The notes beneath the pieces are model-generated. The model saw nothing but the letters and a program-made list of their open reading frames with translations. It was not told the origin of the DNA and ran no database searches. The translations under genes and the position numbers were made by a program. This document shows positions 1 to 11,729 of a stretch of DNA of 64,000 bases, piece after piece (the stretch's first letter is position 1; every line of letters begins with the position of its first letter). The stretch covers positions 434,001 through 498,000 of the forward strand of contig JBBPUQ010000001.1 of NCBI GenBank assembly GCA_038501195.1. Direction: 5' to 3'. Source of the DNA: Nemania diffusa (Eukaryota; Ascomycota; Sordariomycetes; Xylariales; Xylariaceae).

Positions 1-312
1 AGATGGTATATCAAGTCACTTGAGAATAGCTTGGAGGAAGCGGTATGATAACCACATTCAAATTGTATTCTAATGTGGAACTAACGAATCAAAAGACCGG
101 ATTGACAGTCTACGGGCCACGTGGGCAGGGTAAATATCACCAACAATATAAGCCCGGTGACCTTCAGACACTACGAAAACATGAGGATATGGTACACGAG
201 ACTATCGCCGCGCTTGAGGCAAACCAGCGTGTGATAAACTCGTTGTATAATTTTTATAGCGGCTTAAAAAAGAATAAAGACTTTCCACTAAATGAGTCTG
301 GGGCTGAATGTA

Positions 313-320
313 TCGACATG
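313..320. repeat. Left 8-bp target-site duplication of the hAT element
   Basis: TCGACATG is repeated exactly at 4279-4286. It is the host coding sequence Ile-Asp-Met of the CorA-like gene, and no base differs between the two copies. Confidence 0.93.
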
Positions 321-3300
321 CAGCGCTGAACACAGGTAAAACAAATCAAATAATAGCCTCTTGACTTGTTTTGCCTTGATTGATCACAAAAAGCGCTTAT
401 TTGACTTGTTTGGTTGAATCTGTTGTTTTGATTGAACAGTTATTTGACCAAATAAATCAAATAAAATCACGTGTGTCACGTGCGTCAGTTAGTTAGAGCT
501 AGAACCCTCGCTAAAACCCTCGCTTGCTTCGATCGCTGCTCACAAGCCGTCTGAATCGTCACGTAGCCAGTGCTGTAGGCACTGAATAGCCTCTAGAGTG
601 TCTGTTTTGATAGATAGCCGTTGTGAGGTCATCGTGAGTTTACACTGGCTAAATACTCTCTTACACTCAGCTGACATCGCTGGTATAGATAGCATATCAG
701 CGGCAAACTAACTTAGTATAAGGAACTGTTGTTGTTGAGTTTGCTACCATTGTAAAGGGTCGCGATCTAGCTTCAAATAGCTAGTTTTATTAAAAGCTAG
801 GTAGCGGTCCAATTCATCTTTGTAAGCCTCTACGTCATCGTCTGAATCGAATCTATCGTAAGCCCTACTTATAGGCTTCTTAGAAGTAGGTCTAAAAGTA
901 GGTAAAGTAGCAACAGTGATTTCAGATGCAGTATTATTAGCATATTGGTCTTTCCAGTATGCTTTAACTCGTTGATAGACCTCTTCAGCTTTTATAGGGT
1001 CTTCTTTTCGAAAGCTTTTTAGCTGCATGCTTGGATAAAGAACAACGGCTGCCCAATAAGCAGGCATTTCTTCAAACAACTGCCTGTATTTCTGTAGCTT
1101 CTTATATGCTCGTTAGAAGCTAGCGCAGATCTCGTTCACGTTGGTAGCACCTAGAGTGCGTATATCGACTTGATGATCAATAGAACGGCGTCGCTTTCTG
1201 CGGATGCGAAAAGCAGTCATAGCTTCAAGGCCTCGTTAGGTAGAAATAAGTCGCCGGCGAGATAAGCGGCAGCTAGGTGTAGAAAGTTGTGTAAATAGTA
1301 ACGGCTAAAATTGTAAAAGTAAAGCTTCAGGCTCGTCTTCTTCTTCTTCTTTTTCAATAAGATAAAAACGGGCTAAGCAAGTGCGTAAATGATCTTCAAG
1401 CTCTTTGAAAGAAGCCATAACATCAAGTAAACTAACCCTATTGCCTTCGTGCCAAAGCGTTGCTTAAGTAAAAGGGTCTAAAATAGCGTTAATCTCACAA
1501 TAAACTTCCTAGTTTTCTGCTTCAAACGCGTAATCAGCAGAGATGCGCTTGTTAGAATTGAAGTTGTTACGTGACGTTACGTATAGCCTAAGAAAAAGGT
1601 CTTTGAAAGCAACAAAGCTATAGATCTCAGTTAAGAAAGAGTTCCAACGGGTGTCATTTCTAACCTTTACTATAAAGCTTTGATGAGAAGTACTTGCGTT
1701 GTCAGCAAAAATGGTAGCTGGCTCAGATATATCGAAGTTCTTAGTGATGACATTATTTTCGTTATCAATAAATTCGCTAATATTCTTTTCACGAACTGCT
1801 TTATTGATATTACTGCTTCTAACCTTTTTGCGGAAGGCATCATGGCGTTGAAAAGTAGCTCTAATTCACGTATTAACAAAGTGACCCTTTTTAACTGACG
1901 TTAGGGCAAGAAACCTAGGAGATTTATTATTGACTTTGTCAAAAATAATAGATTGTGCGATAATATTAACAATGTAGCCCCAGCAGCGAGCCCTACGCTG
2001 TTGAACAAGGGCCTTGACTTCGTTATCGAGTAAGCACTCAAGATCGTCAGATTCAGACGAAAGATGTTGTAAAAGGACTGCTAAAGCTTTATCGTTTGTA
2101 TTAGCGTTATCTAAAGTAAAGAACCCTAGCCTAGGTTGTAAGTTGAATCGTTCGATGACCTTATGAACGTATAATTCAATGTTCTCAGCGGAGTGTAAGC
2201 CAGCAACGCATTGAAAGCCTAGAAGCTTTGTACGTAGCTTCCAGTTTTAGTCAACATAGTAACCAACAATACCAACAATACCCTTTTTAGAAAGTAATTC
2301 CTATAGGTCGAAAAAGACATGGATTTTAGACTTAGCAGTAGCGATCTCGGTAGCAATAATCGTAGAGGCTAGCTTGAAGGTATCTTCGACCCATCGAGTA
2401 ACAGTAGAGTGGCTTGTTGATAGGGTTGGGGCTAACTAAAGGTTCAAAAATTAGATTATAGATCGGAATTCTGAACGATGAAGTAAGTTAAACGGTATGC
2501 TAAGTAAAGTGCACAGATGGGTCAGTAGTTGTTGCTACTTAGTAGCTGATTTTATAGTGCGTGAAGTAGTTGTAAACTGAAGTTGTTAAAAAACGGTAGT
2601 AGTAGCAAGTAGTAGTAGAAATGAAAAATAAGTGTTGATATTGTACTTTGTGCGAAAGTGGTATTTGACCGAATTTGTAGCTTCTGCGGTTAGTAATCTA
2701 GTATGTTGCTTGCTCTCGCAATAGTAACAATACCATTTCTTCTTTTTTTTACCTAGGGTTTCAGGGTTACCAGGAATAACCGGTAGAAAATATGCGCCGT
2801 AGTCAAGGATACTTGAACTTGTATGAGAAACAAGCCAAGCGTGAGGTATATATTCCGTATTGAAGATGCGGATTCGGGGAAGCTGTTGCCAGGTTAAATT
2901 GCTTGATATATCGGGGGTCAGAGCAGCGACCTCTTCACGAATAGACCGCCTTATAAGTGTTTGAAGGCTTCGAGCCTCAAAGAAGTTGTTGCGTAGCATT
3001 TTGACCTATAAACTACCTTGTTACCAGTCAAATCCTTAGCCTTGGCACATATGTATAAAGAGGCAATATTTACTCGAAAGTAGTAGTGCGTTATACCCCA
3101 GGGAAGTGCTATCAAAAGCCGTGTAATAACGTTGTTACTAGTGTGCTATTTAGTCAAGTGCAATAGAAAAGGTAAGATGGGAGTAGATCTGTTAGAAAGT
3201 TAGGGCTAGAAGTAAAAATACCCTAAAAAACGTACCTTTATAAAGCGTAAAACGTGCTGATTCAGAATATCTTGTTTTTTTGATAATAACTATAGCACTT

Positions 3301-4278
3301 GTGGTAGTGAGAATAGAAGTGTAAAGATAGAAATGATAGAGATGGTGGAAAAGCTGGAAAGAAATGATAAATAGTGCTAATTGAAACAGGTTAATCAAGT
3401 CAGTAATTTAGCAAAAGCTTGTAAAATAGATATAAGCAGATAGCTAAAGATGCGCTAGTTTCAAATATATTAATTATTTGATGTAAATTGTAAAACAAGT
3501 GGTGTTGTTGATAGAAGAAGCAGAAGTGTAATCATAGAAGTAGTAAAGAAGTCTGAAACAGAAGAAGTTTCTTACCAACCAAAGTCGACTTTGCAAAAAA
3601 ACCTGTATAAAAATAGATAGTTATCAAGCTGAGAAAAAGCTGAGTCTGAAAATAACGTTTTTATAGTTTGAATCGCAATACGCGTAGCGTTAAAAATAAG
3701 AGAAAAGAGAAGGAAGCAAAAAGGTGTCAGAAGAGGTGCTAAGAGGATTTAACGTACCCTTGGCTGCGGTGCTAGAAAAAAAAGCAGCGCCATCACGAAA
3801 ATAATATCGTTAGATAGCCCTGGTCGCGCTGAATACGAATCTAATAATAATTTGACGTTATACGCGAAGCGTACAGAGTTGTAAATAGTCAAAGATTGAA
3901 AGTTGAAAATGATCTGTAGCAAAAAAGAAGTAGTTAATTTAAGAAGCTGTAATTAGGTCAGTACTAGCTAAGTAAGTAAGTAAGTAAGTGGGCCTATTAA
4001 GTAAGAAAGGGTTCCTATTGGTTGATTAATGTAGGTCCTGAAACAGACTGCCACCTAGGTAAGAAAGTATTACACTTTCTGAATAGCTTCTTTTTACTAA
4101 AAAAAATCAAAAAAAAATCAAAAAAAGAAAGAAATTATTTGAAAATAACTGGCAAACACAAGTAAAACAAGAAATCTTTGTTTTGCATGGCAATCAATTC
4201 AAATGCGTTTGTTTTGCCTTGGTTAGTCAAGTTATCTGTCAAGCAGTCAAGGTATTGTTTTACCTGTGTTCAGCGCTG
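321..4278. mobile_element. hAT-superfamily DNA transposon, 3,958 bp, inserted in the CorA-like gene
   Basis: The two ends are perfect 24-bp inverted repeats beginning CAGCGCTGAACACAGG. They are flanked by the exact 8-bp duplication TCGACATG at 313-320 and 4279-4286. An 8-bp duplication with short inverted ends is the hallmark of hAT elements. The interior carries a decayed transposase on the minus strand (about 744-2999). About 1.2 kb of A-rich noncoding sequence lies between the transposase start and the right end, including a (GTAA)n run near 3972-3990. The subterminal sequences match the short copies at 49426-49952 and 62727-63296, so this is the transposase-bearing relative of that family. 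Confidence 0.93.
744..2999 (-). pseudogene. Decayed hAT transposase
   Basis: The coding strand is minus. The 5' open stretch (2999 down to 2586) starts with Met and includes a BED-zinc-finger-like CxxC motif (WYCYYCE) followed by His residues. The 3' open stretch (1079 down to 744) carries the conserved fungal hAT C-terminal block with PAYWAAVVLYPS, part of the dimerisation domain. The two blocks are in the same minus-strand frame. Between them the frame stays recognisable (for example RKKVRSSNINKAVREKN near 1830 and TIFADNASTSHQSF near 1700), but many TAG stops interrupt it, several where Trp or Gln would be expected, as C-to-T/G-to-A transitions would cause. It is unlikely to make active transposase. 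Movement of the element into the CorA-like gene therefore predates decay or used transposase supplied in trans. Confidence 0.8.
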
Positions 4279-4882
4279 TCGACATGTTTACGGAGCAAGC
4301 AGAAGGCTTTGTATCAGATATCGACCATCTTGTTCAGCGAGCGGCCACCCTGCTCAAAATCACAAATGGTCGGAAGGAAATTGTAAGCAAATTGAATACC
4401 TCAAACGGCATCTATCTAACAATCATGTAGGTTACCCAGCATTTTCAAAGTCAGTCGACAGAGAGCATGGAAAAAATGAGTCGCAACATGGAGAGGGAAA
4501 CAATCCTGGTTAGGATCGTCACTATTGTCACGCTGATTTATTTGCCAGCGAGCTTCGTCTCGGTAAGCTGTTTCAGCCCAAACTCCGTTCAGGCGGCTTA
4601 GCTAACTGAACGGAGAACACATTTTTTGGTACTGACGTAGTAAAGTATCAGAACGAGCCGGGTGACTCTGGAAGATTCTCCTACATCGCGATGGTGAGAT
4701 GGCTAGAAGTAGCTTTGCCATTAACAGGACTCACACTTATCCTAGCTTGGTTGTGGAATCGGTGGGCAAAACTACAGTTAATACACGACAGAGACGGGGC
4801 CCGGTTATCCATGTGGCCCTTCAAAAGGAGGCAAGAATCGCCTGTATTGCCTTTGTATAAGGAGAAGCCGGCCGGCCAATAG

Positions 4883-6138
4883 ATTAGTATCAACTAGCTA
4901 CCAAGGTCATTCATAGCAATTAGTTTAAGTTATATGGGTTGGGTTGCAGGATGAAGGATTTCATTTACAATGTATACTTGTTTGGCAGCAGACACTATTC
5001 CTACTGTAACGGGAGAATTGAAAGATGAAATAAACTCTAACCACCGATGTAACTTAACAGTCGTGCGGATAGCTCGTAATTACAGACGCAATAACTTATT
5101 TCATAGGGAATAAAGTTACAATAGAAATTGGAATATTAAGTTCATCTTTTGGCACAGTGGTTATTTCTAGCAAATAAAGTACCTAATCGGCCCCCAAACT
5201 ATACGAGAACGCCATATAGCGCCCCACGACTGAACTGCATGAGCACTAAGCTCAGAACTGCAACGCTGAACCCGATGTGACTAACCTGTATGGGTATAGA
5301 AAGCAACCCAGTAACATGCACAGAGAGCCTATATTATAATAGTACTTCTGTCAAGGCTTGACCCTCAAACACATGTACTTATATCGCTAAGCAGATATCC
5401 GGGTCGTTGCCTTCCTAGCAATGATGAAATAGAATCAGACATCAAAAGACTAGGACTCCATCATATGGGCATTGCTTCCAGTTTCGTCTAGCCTGACCCC
5501 CTACCCCCTCCCCCTTGATGTCTTCCTGATCCCACAACAGACGAACAGTATATGCATAAGTTTTACAGCAGTGTGATGTGGCGGTTTTACCCAGTTTGAA
5601 TATGCCCACCGCCTTGTTAGCACTATCACTCACAGATGGGGGGTGTTCTATTCAAGCCAGACATACAGTATCCGATTACTTTAAGGTGTACTTCGGTAAC
5701 GAGCGATTTAGCGAGTTGAAGGCGGAGGCGGAGGCGGAGGCAGGGGTAAGCCTAAGCTGAAGCATCTCACCGCGTGGTGCGCATCCCACCTACGGCAATC
5801 AATGGACTATAGATCTGTAGGTAGTTATATCATTTCGATGCAGTGCTACGGTAGCCTTAGGTACGTTGACATGGACAGGCTGGATAGGTGTTAATCCACA
5901 TACAAATAGGCGGCCTCCTCTAGATTCGGGTTGTAAGACTTACCCACACACATTCTCCAGCCCCTATAATATCTAGAGTTCATGTTGCCTCTCGGGCGGC
6001 GATAATGCTACCTTCAAACTACCTTTTCGTTCTGGTCTCTGCAACAAATGGCATATTTTGCCTCTACTAGGCATCAATTAGCCACACTATACACTTTACG
6101 GGTACAATCTAAGATCATTCGACAAGTTGAATTTCTCT
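4883..6138. other. Intergenic, no gene recognised
   Basis: About 1.25 kb between the CorA-like gene and the kinase gene. Short ORFs on both strands show no coding character. A small (GGCGGA)n run of about four units lies near 5719-5742. Confidence 0.6.
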
Positions 6139-9100
6139 ATGGCGACCCTTTCCCTACAGCCTTCCACTTCCTCACTCGAGGGGGGCGAGATTCTCAAGTC
6201 ATTCACTGACCATATGCGCAATCAATGGACGCGCAAAACCATTGATAACCGCCAATATGTCCGCACCATCCGGATGACTCATTGGATGCAAGCATGCGAA
6301 TCTAATAGCGGGATTCCCAACGGATGTCTTCTTCTTGATGATGTGTACGATGCTAAAAAGCCCGTAGATCAGTTCCACCCTATTAAGTGGGAGCAAATCT
6401 GTACCAAAAATTGCATTGTCATCTTCGGCCTCTTAACAGCCCTTGGACATGGGCACCTTATCCATGTGTTCCAACGACATAGTATCAATGACCAATCCCT
6501 TAAACAAGCTGGTTCCATTATCCAACACAATATGCTGGAGGACCATGTGGTCAATTCGAAGAACTTTATGGCTGAGTTTGAGCGTCGCAGGTGGGAGTTC
6601 AGCCCTGTCATTTTCAGTCAGGACATGGATATTGCTTTGGAGGACGAACGCCGTGTCTTGCCATTTTGTCGTAAGCAAAGCATCAACCATAAAGGGGCAA
6701 CAGCTAGGCTATACGAAGTCGCCGTGGAAGAAGATTTTGTCCACGGAAGCCTTCGTAGAGTTCTTCAAGGTTCGAGTTTTCCTGACCGAGAGTTCGGTTT
6801 GGTAAGTACTATTAACTCGCTCCTTATTCCAGGCTTCTTTATTCGCTGGTATACATATCTAATGGCAGCTTCAGTGTTATCGGTTTGCCTTCAAATCATA
6901 CAGTCAACAATACCAAGACATCTACGAAATCGAGAAAAATGCATTCAACGGAGTCAGGCATGAGAAAAACATGATTAAATGCCTAGGAACGGTGCAGTGT
7001 GTTGAAAGCCCTCAAATCTCATCCGGCCCAAGTAGTACTCCACCGAGATCCTACAACATTCTCTTAGAGTATGGGGAGGATGATCTAAACGAATATTTCA
7101 TCGTCCATAGCCCTCCCACACTTGGTAGTGAGATACTCGACTTCTGGGGAAACCTTTTTCAAATTGCCGAGGCTCTACGAAAGGTACACAATCTAGAGAC
7201 AAAGAAGAATAATGGAAACTTGATAAAGTTTGAGGGGTAAGAATACCAGTGCCCGCTATGTAGTCAGCCAGATGAAGAGAGCTAACGCAACTAGCTGCCA
7301 CGCTGATGTAAAACCCGACAACATTTTACGCGTGCAGGGAAACTTCAAGTTGGCTGATTTTGGATTTGCAAAATTCATGCCTAGAACTGTGGGATCGGGT
7401 CCTGTTGAGGAGGCCACGACATCGCTTGTAGGTGGTACGGCGACTTATGGTAAGTACTGACATATTATCGAGCGAGGGGGAAGATCTGCTAACAGATTTT
7501 CAGGGGCGCCTGAGTTTTTCCAGATGAATCGGGGGTCATCAGACGACCGCGACGCCTGCACTGTCACTAATACTATTGACACCTGGTCCTTTGCTTGCGT
7601 TGTTTCCGTTGCCGCCACGTGGGTTGTGCTAGGGTTGCAGGGTATAAAACAATTCCAAGCAGTAAGAATAGCTGCTCTAAAGAAAATCAAGTCGAACCCC
7701 AAGGCTACTATTCAAAATCTGTTATACGACGACACATTTCACGATGGATTTACAGTACTCGAAGATGTTATAAATTGGCATCGTTATCTCCGTCAAGTCA
7801 CGAGGAAATCCGACCCGATATCCCATCGACTTCTAGATCTCATCGACAAGGAAGTTCTGGGCCAAACCCGGGATAATCGCTTGACGTCAGATGTACTCTA
7901 TCATGAGTTGATGCGCCTCCTTAAGGATGCAAAGAATGATATTCACGAGAAGATCGCAGAATCCATCATTGAGAGTATGATTTCATTTGATAAAGCTGCA
8001 CCCTCAACGATGAAAGACATGAAAGAGTTGGAGAAGCAGTTAAAAGAGCGCAGTATCATTCAATTAGAAGCGGATGGTTCCAAACAAGCCGAAAAGTCTG
8101 CTCGTCTCACGAACATTCCCGCAACCAAAGTCGCCCATCGCCAGATTTTGGAGGCTACACGAAGTCAAACCTCTCTTAACAAGAGGGATTTCCACTCTAG
8201 CAAGAAGCCGGAATCGCTGGCAGCGTTAGTGACCCCAAGCTTTGCAGAATCCCGCATTCACCAAGAATACTCATCTCTTCAATCTAAAACTCGTTTCAGA
8301 ATCGGCCCTCTACGTCGCCCGAAAGAAGATCCATATCTTTCCAATTTCATTAAAGACAGAGACATCGTCAGTTCATCTTCGGAACCCTTTCTAATGATAA
8401 TAGTGCTAATAATGCTGTAGAAGTTCATCGTTGACAACGGGACGAGTATGAGGGAACATTTTGATCATGCGAAGGAGACGCTTCTCGTTTTGGCGGAGAA
8501 AGTTGCAGCCTTAGATGAAGACGGCGTTGACTTAATATTCACCTTTGCGGATAAAAAGCTCGGTTGCGAGAACGAGAGAGACCCCTGGATGAAGTTCAAT
8601 AAAGCCATGACCAATGCAAGCAAACGGATTCTCACTGACCCCCAAAGGCCACTTGACACGGATATGGCCAGAACTCTCGGGGAAATCTTTCAGAAGTATG
8701 AAAAGAGCGGTGTCCGAAAAAGAATAACATTGATTATCCTGACAGACGGAATATGGGGGGGTTCCATCCAACCCAACGAGGTCGAACAAAAGATTGCTCA
8801 ATTCTTCAGAAGTCCCAAGAGAACCGGCAACCTTGAAGATCGACCATTTACCATACAGTTCGTGTCATTTGGCGACAGTGCAACTGACAGGTTCAACGCA
8901 CTCGATGACGATATGCAACGGAACTATGGCATCCCGTAAGTACCTGATACAATTTAACCGTTGCTCTGCTAATCAATAGAACAGAGATGTTATCGATCAT
9001 GAGCCCTGCACCGGGGATCCTAACAAGATGATTCTTGGAAGCATGGAAACCATCTATGATGTCATCCCAACGAGTCCTCCTGGAAACCAGCAGGAGGCGC

Positions 9101-9177
9101 TCACGATTCAACCTTCGACCTCCCCTGGCCTATTCCGGCGGCTGTCAGCAATATCAATCCGCGGGAATCCTAAGTGA
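6139..9177 (+). CDS. Protein kinase with C-terminal von Willebrand factor A domain
   Basis: The six-exon model is 6139-6801, 6869-7236, 7295-7449, 7504-8366, 8421-8935 and 8985-9177, giving 918 residues with all phases consistent. Introns are 49-67 nt with CTAAC/CTAAT branch sites; the intron at 8367-8420 has the weaker donor GTCAGT but removes an in-frame TAG. Residues 1 to about 200 are a fungal-specific N-terminal region. The kinase domain follows: Lys about 230 in RFAFK, a Glu-rich alpha-C (YEIEKNAF), the catalytic loop HADVKPDN at 346-353, DFG at 365-367, APE at 397-399 and DTWSFAC. The catalytic loop has Ala instead of Arg (HAD, not HRD), so it is a non-RD kinase. A charged linker leads to a vWA domain from about residue 684 (IVDNGTSM, a variant of the DxSxS metal site, then ILTDG). 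No classical glycine-rich loop is evident. The start is the first ATG; the frame is open slightly further upstream without an ATG. The substrate is unknown; this architecture recurs in filamentous fungi, often in accessory regions. Confidence 0.82.
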
Positions 9178-9801
9178 AACTGTGAATCTCGGCCACCGCA
9201 ATGGATTTATTGCCAGAATTATACGCAGGACGTTTGGATTTATTATTTGACAAGCTCCACTACAAATTATCCCTATAGGTATGGTCTCGTCGAAAAAACC
9301 CTACAACCTCTCGCACCACTCCTACTAACACCAGATATAAGACCTACCTAAAGTATCTATAGTTCCATTTCCCAGAGCCCATTCTAAGTCTCTAGTTAGA
9401 TTAGGCCATTCTGGCAAAGAGACCCCTGAGAAAGCCTGCACCATTACACAGTCAGCAAACTTCCGCGACAATGTTTACTATCTGTAAATCATAAGAACTG
9501 GCTTTATACATATTGTCATAATGTATCCCAATAGGCCCTGATCCCGACACCAGACCTCATCAAAGCCCTCAACCCAGCAGACGACCATTTCCCGCACGAC
9601 TATCTAACGCACCAGCCCATCTTATCGCTTCAGAGGTAATCCTCAAACACCAGCAGCATCAGCACCCTCAACCCCAGCAGCCTCAGCGCCCATATCAACA
9701 CCAGTCCATCCGCACCAGCACACCCCTCGCGCCCCCCATCTCTCAGCAACACTCTAGACTTGCAAACAGCGTTGACACACCCATCGCCCAACCTTTCACC
9801 A
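9178..9801. other. Intergenic, low-complexity C-rich stretch
   Basis: No supported gene. At 9531-9634 a 34-codon reading frame (TPDLIKALNPADDHFPHDY) looks protein-like but is bounded by stops. The same frame continues as a Ser/Pro-rich stretch to about 9820. This may be a gene relic or chance. Confidence 0.4.
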
Positions 9802-10113
9802 CTACCGCCGCCCTAGCACGCTCGCCCGCACCCCCTGCCAGAACGGGTGACAGAGGCCGTCGACGAGCAGTGGGGCGACGAAGACGAGGTAGAACGCGTA
9901 CAGGGCCAGCGACAGCAAGACCCCGACGGTGAGGCACACGCTGGGCACGGTTATCCACCAGCGCGGCGGATCGTGGCCTTCGGCGCGTTCTAGGGATTCC
10001 GTGACGCGGAGGGAGGTGAGCCAGAGGGTGTGGAAGATGTAGAGGGCTTCTGGGAGGGCGGATAGGAGGGCTGCTAGGAGGGCGGATAGGAGGGCTGCGT
10101 CTGCGACTTCCAT
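9802..10113 (-). CDS. Possible small membrane protein (weak)
   Basis: A 103-residue ORF in a locally GC-rich pocket. It has a hydrophobic Ala/Leu-rich N-terminus (about residues 8-35) and a strong hydrophobic segment (about 56-80, VCLTVGVLLSLALYAFYLVF). The N-terminal Ala/Leu pattern is encoded by an imperfect 24-bp tandem repeat at about 10050-10100. I recognise no family. An overlapping Arg/Pro-rich frame on the same strand is longer but looks like a shadow. It could be a real short gene or a by-product of the repeat. Confidence 0.35.
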   Translation of the reverse strand: MEVADAALLSALLAALLSALPEALYIFHTLWLTSLRVTESLERAEGHDPPRWWITVPSVCLTVGVLLSLALYAFYLVFVAPLLVDGLCHPFWQGVRASVLGRR

Positions 10114-11072
10114 TGTGGCTGTTGGTAGTTTGAGAGGTGGGTGATGAGATGAGTTGGTTCACTGTGGATGGCTGGGTATTTCATGTGCTTTTGAGTACGT
10201 TGGTGGAATGAGTATCGTTCATGTTAAATCGGAGTCGCTGCCTGAGGGACGAGGTAGAATAGTAAGGCTTGTGAAGCGCCTGGGCTCTGGAAGCACCTGG
10301 GCTCTGGAAGCAAATGAAAGTTGCCTATACTGTCCATGAATAGATGTATAAGACAAGCTGAATCTTTTGAGATTCAAGACTACTTCTCTGATCTCATTCG
10401 CATATGCCTTAAGTAGTTTAAGCGGCATCTCATCGGAATTATACTTGGTAGAGATTACCTAGTGTAACACATCGACTAAATATTCAAGTCCAACTGCAAG
10501 GTGCAAGCATAAGACATGACGAGGGATGGAAGTCTCTAAACACATAAATATACAACAGAGTGCATATACTTAATTTATCATATTCTATATCCAGATAGCC
10601 TGTTATTTGCATATACACATACAATTCTGGATTTTGAAGCTAGAACTTAGAAACACCCTAAACCACTAGATCCAACCACACCAATTCGCGTCAAATGTTC
10701 CCAATGTTGTGTCCACCCCCAATAGCATTTTTCTCTTCGTCCTCATAACTACCCCTATCCCCACCCCTATCCTCACCCTCATCCTAGCAATCTCGAATGC
10801 CATAACTACTTCCATGCATAACATGCAACGCCCCCAATTTCACAAAAAAACAAAAAGAAAATCTTCAAATAGTTGAACTCGAGCTTTATTAAAGTACCAC
10901 TATCAAGTACTAAATCTAAATGCTCGCTCTGGGCTCTCTGTTCTCACTCCTTTCAGTTCCCAAGGTCTAGCTCGTCGTCTTCTAAACGCATGCGTATACG
11001 CGCGAGCTTCAACGACAGAATACTGCTCTCTCAACCCGTTTTCCACAAAAGGTGTGACAACGTGAACCCCCC
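10114..11072. other. Intergenic
   Basis: About 960 bases, AT-richer than the flanks, with pyrimidine-rich runs near 10730-10790. I see no gene here. Confidence 0.55.
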
Positions 11073-11729
11073 CTAATACCCCTCCTCCCAAAGGTCTTTC
11101 CGGTACCCCTCCGTAAGCTGTTCATCAAGGCCATAAACCGCCTGCCAGCCCACAAATCCCTCATCGAGCACATAGACCTTCTGCACTTTCTCCTCCTCTC
11201 CCGTCTTCTTCTCTCCTTCTCCATCCGTGGCAGCAGCGGCCTCCTTCCTCTGAGCGACGTCCTTCTCCCGCAGATACCGCAAGGCGGCGCCGGGCCCGCG
11301 CTGCTGGCTCAGGGCGCAGTGGAACACGACGACCTCCTTGTCCGCCAGCCGGCGCAGGAGCGTGGGCATCGTCGCGTCGAGGCTCGCGCTGGGGAAGTGC
11401 AGCGACGTGCGGATGTGGCCGCCGATATGGTCTGTGCCGCCGAGCGGGCGTGTAAGTCTTCGTCTCATTTACGCACAGTAGTCGATAGTTTATCACTCCA
11501 CGGCCCACCCGCGGCAGCTTCCAAGCCCGCAACGGCAGGTTTCCAGGTAAGGAAACGACTGAAGACAACAACGCGGAGGTGGAGATATATTAAGTGGAAG
11601 AAACGTACCGTCGTCCCGGACGTCTACGACGGCGATCTTGGCCTGAGCGTTCGCTGCGCGGAGCATTTCAGCCAGTTTGGGCGCCGCGATGCGCTCCAAA
11701 CTAGCGATCGTGATAAGAGGCATTATCAT
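11073..11729 (-). CDS. Rhodanese-domain phosphatase (Cdc25/arsenate-reductase-like, Ibp1 type)
   Basis: Two exons, 11729-11609 and 11431-11073, are joined across a 177-nt intron (GTACGT donor, CAG acceptor) to give 159 residues. The join restores VRDDDHIGGHIR, the conserved Asp-containing rhodanese motif. The active-site loop is HCALSQQRGP, the Cys-x5-Arg loop of Cdc25-like phosphatases rather than the shorter loop of sulfurtransferases. The closing GFVGWQ segment also fits the family. A Lys/Glu/Ala-rich insertion lies between the active site and that segment, where the fold normally has a helix. Related small fungal proteins are called Ibp1 or Ych1 dual-specificity phosphatases. A second ATG two codons downstream (11723) could serve as the start. 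Confidence 0.82.

Larger units (their letters stand above)
1..4882 (+). pseudogene. CorA-like Mg2+ transporter-type protein, 3' part, split by a hAT insertion
   Basis: This is the C-terminal part of a fungal CorA-like membrane protein; the gene starts before the window. Exons read 1-42, 96-320, then after the transposon 4287-4382, 4431-4562 and 4616-4882. Introns 43-95, 4383-4430 and 4563-4615 all have GT donors, CTAAC branch sites and AG acceptors, and every junction keeps phase. If the transposon and one target duplication are removed, the reading frame runs straight from Asp-Met at 315-320 into Phe-Thr-Glu at 4287. The rebuilt region has the long cytosolic helix typical of the family (LRKHEDMVHETIAALEANQR), then a first membrane helix around TIVTLIYLPASFVS, a short FFGTDVV loop and a second helix around WLEVALPLTGLTLILAWLW with a basic tail. 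The canonical GMN loop of bacterial CorA is replaced, as is common in fungal CorA-like proteins. Ion transport is inferred from the family only. Everything except the insertion looks intact, so inactivation is probably recent. Confidence 0.85.

Noticed and set aside
1680..1898. Overlapping ORFs on both strands within the hAT element
   Set aside because: They are out of frame with the recognisable transposase frame on the minus strand and have no family features, so they are shadows.
9743..10162. 139-residue Arg/Pro-rich minus-strand ORF
   Set aside because: Composition is typical of an off-frame reading of GC-rich repetitive DNA; the overlapping hydrophobic frame is more protein-like, though also weak.
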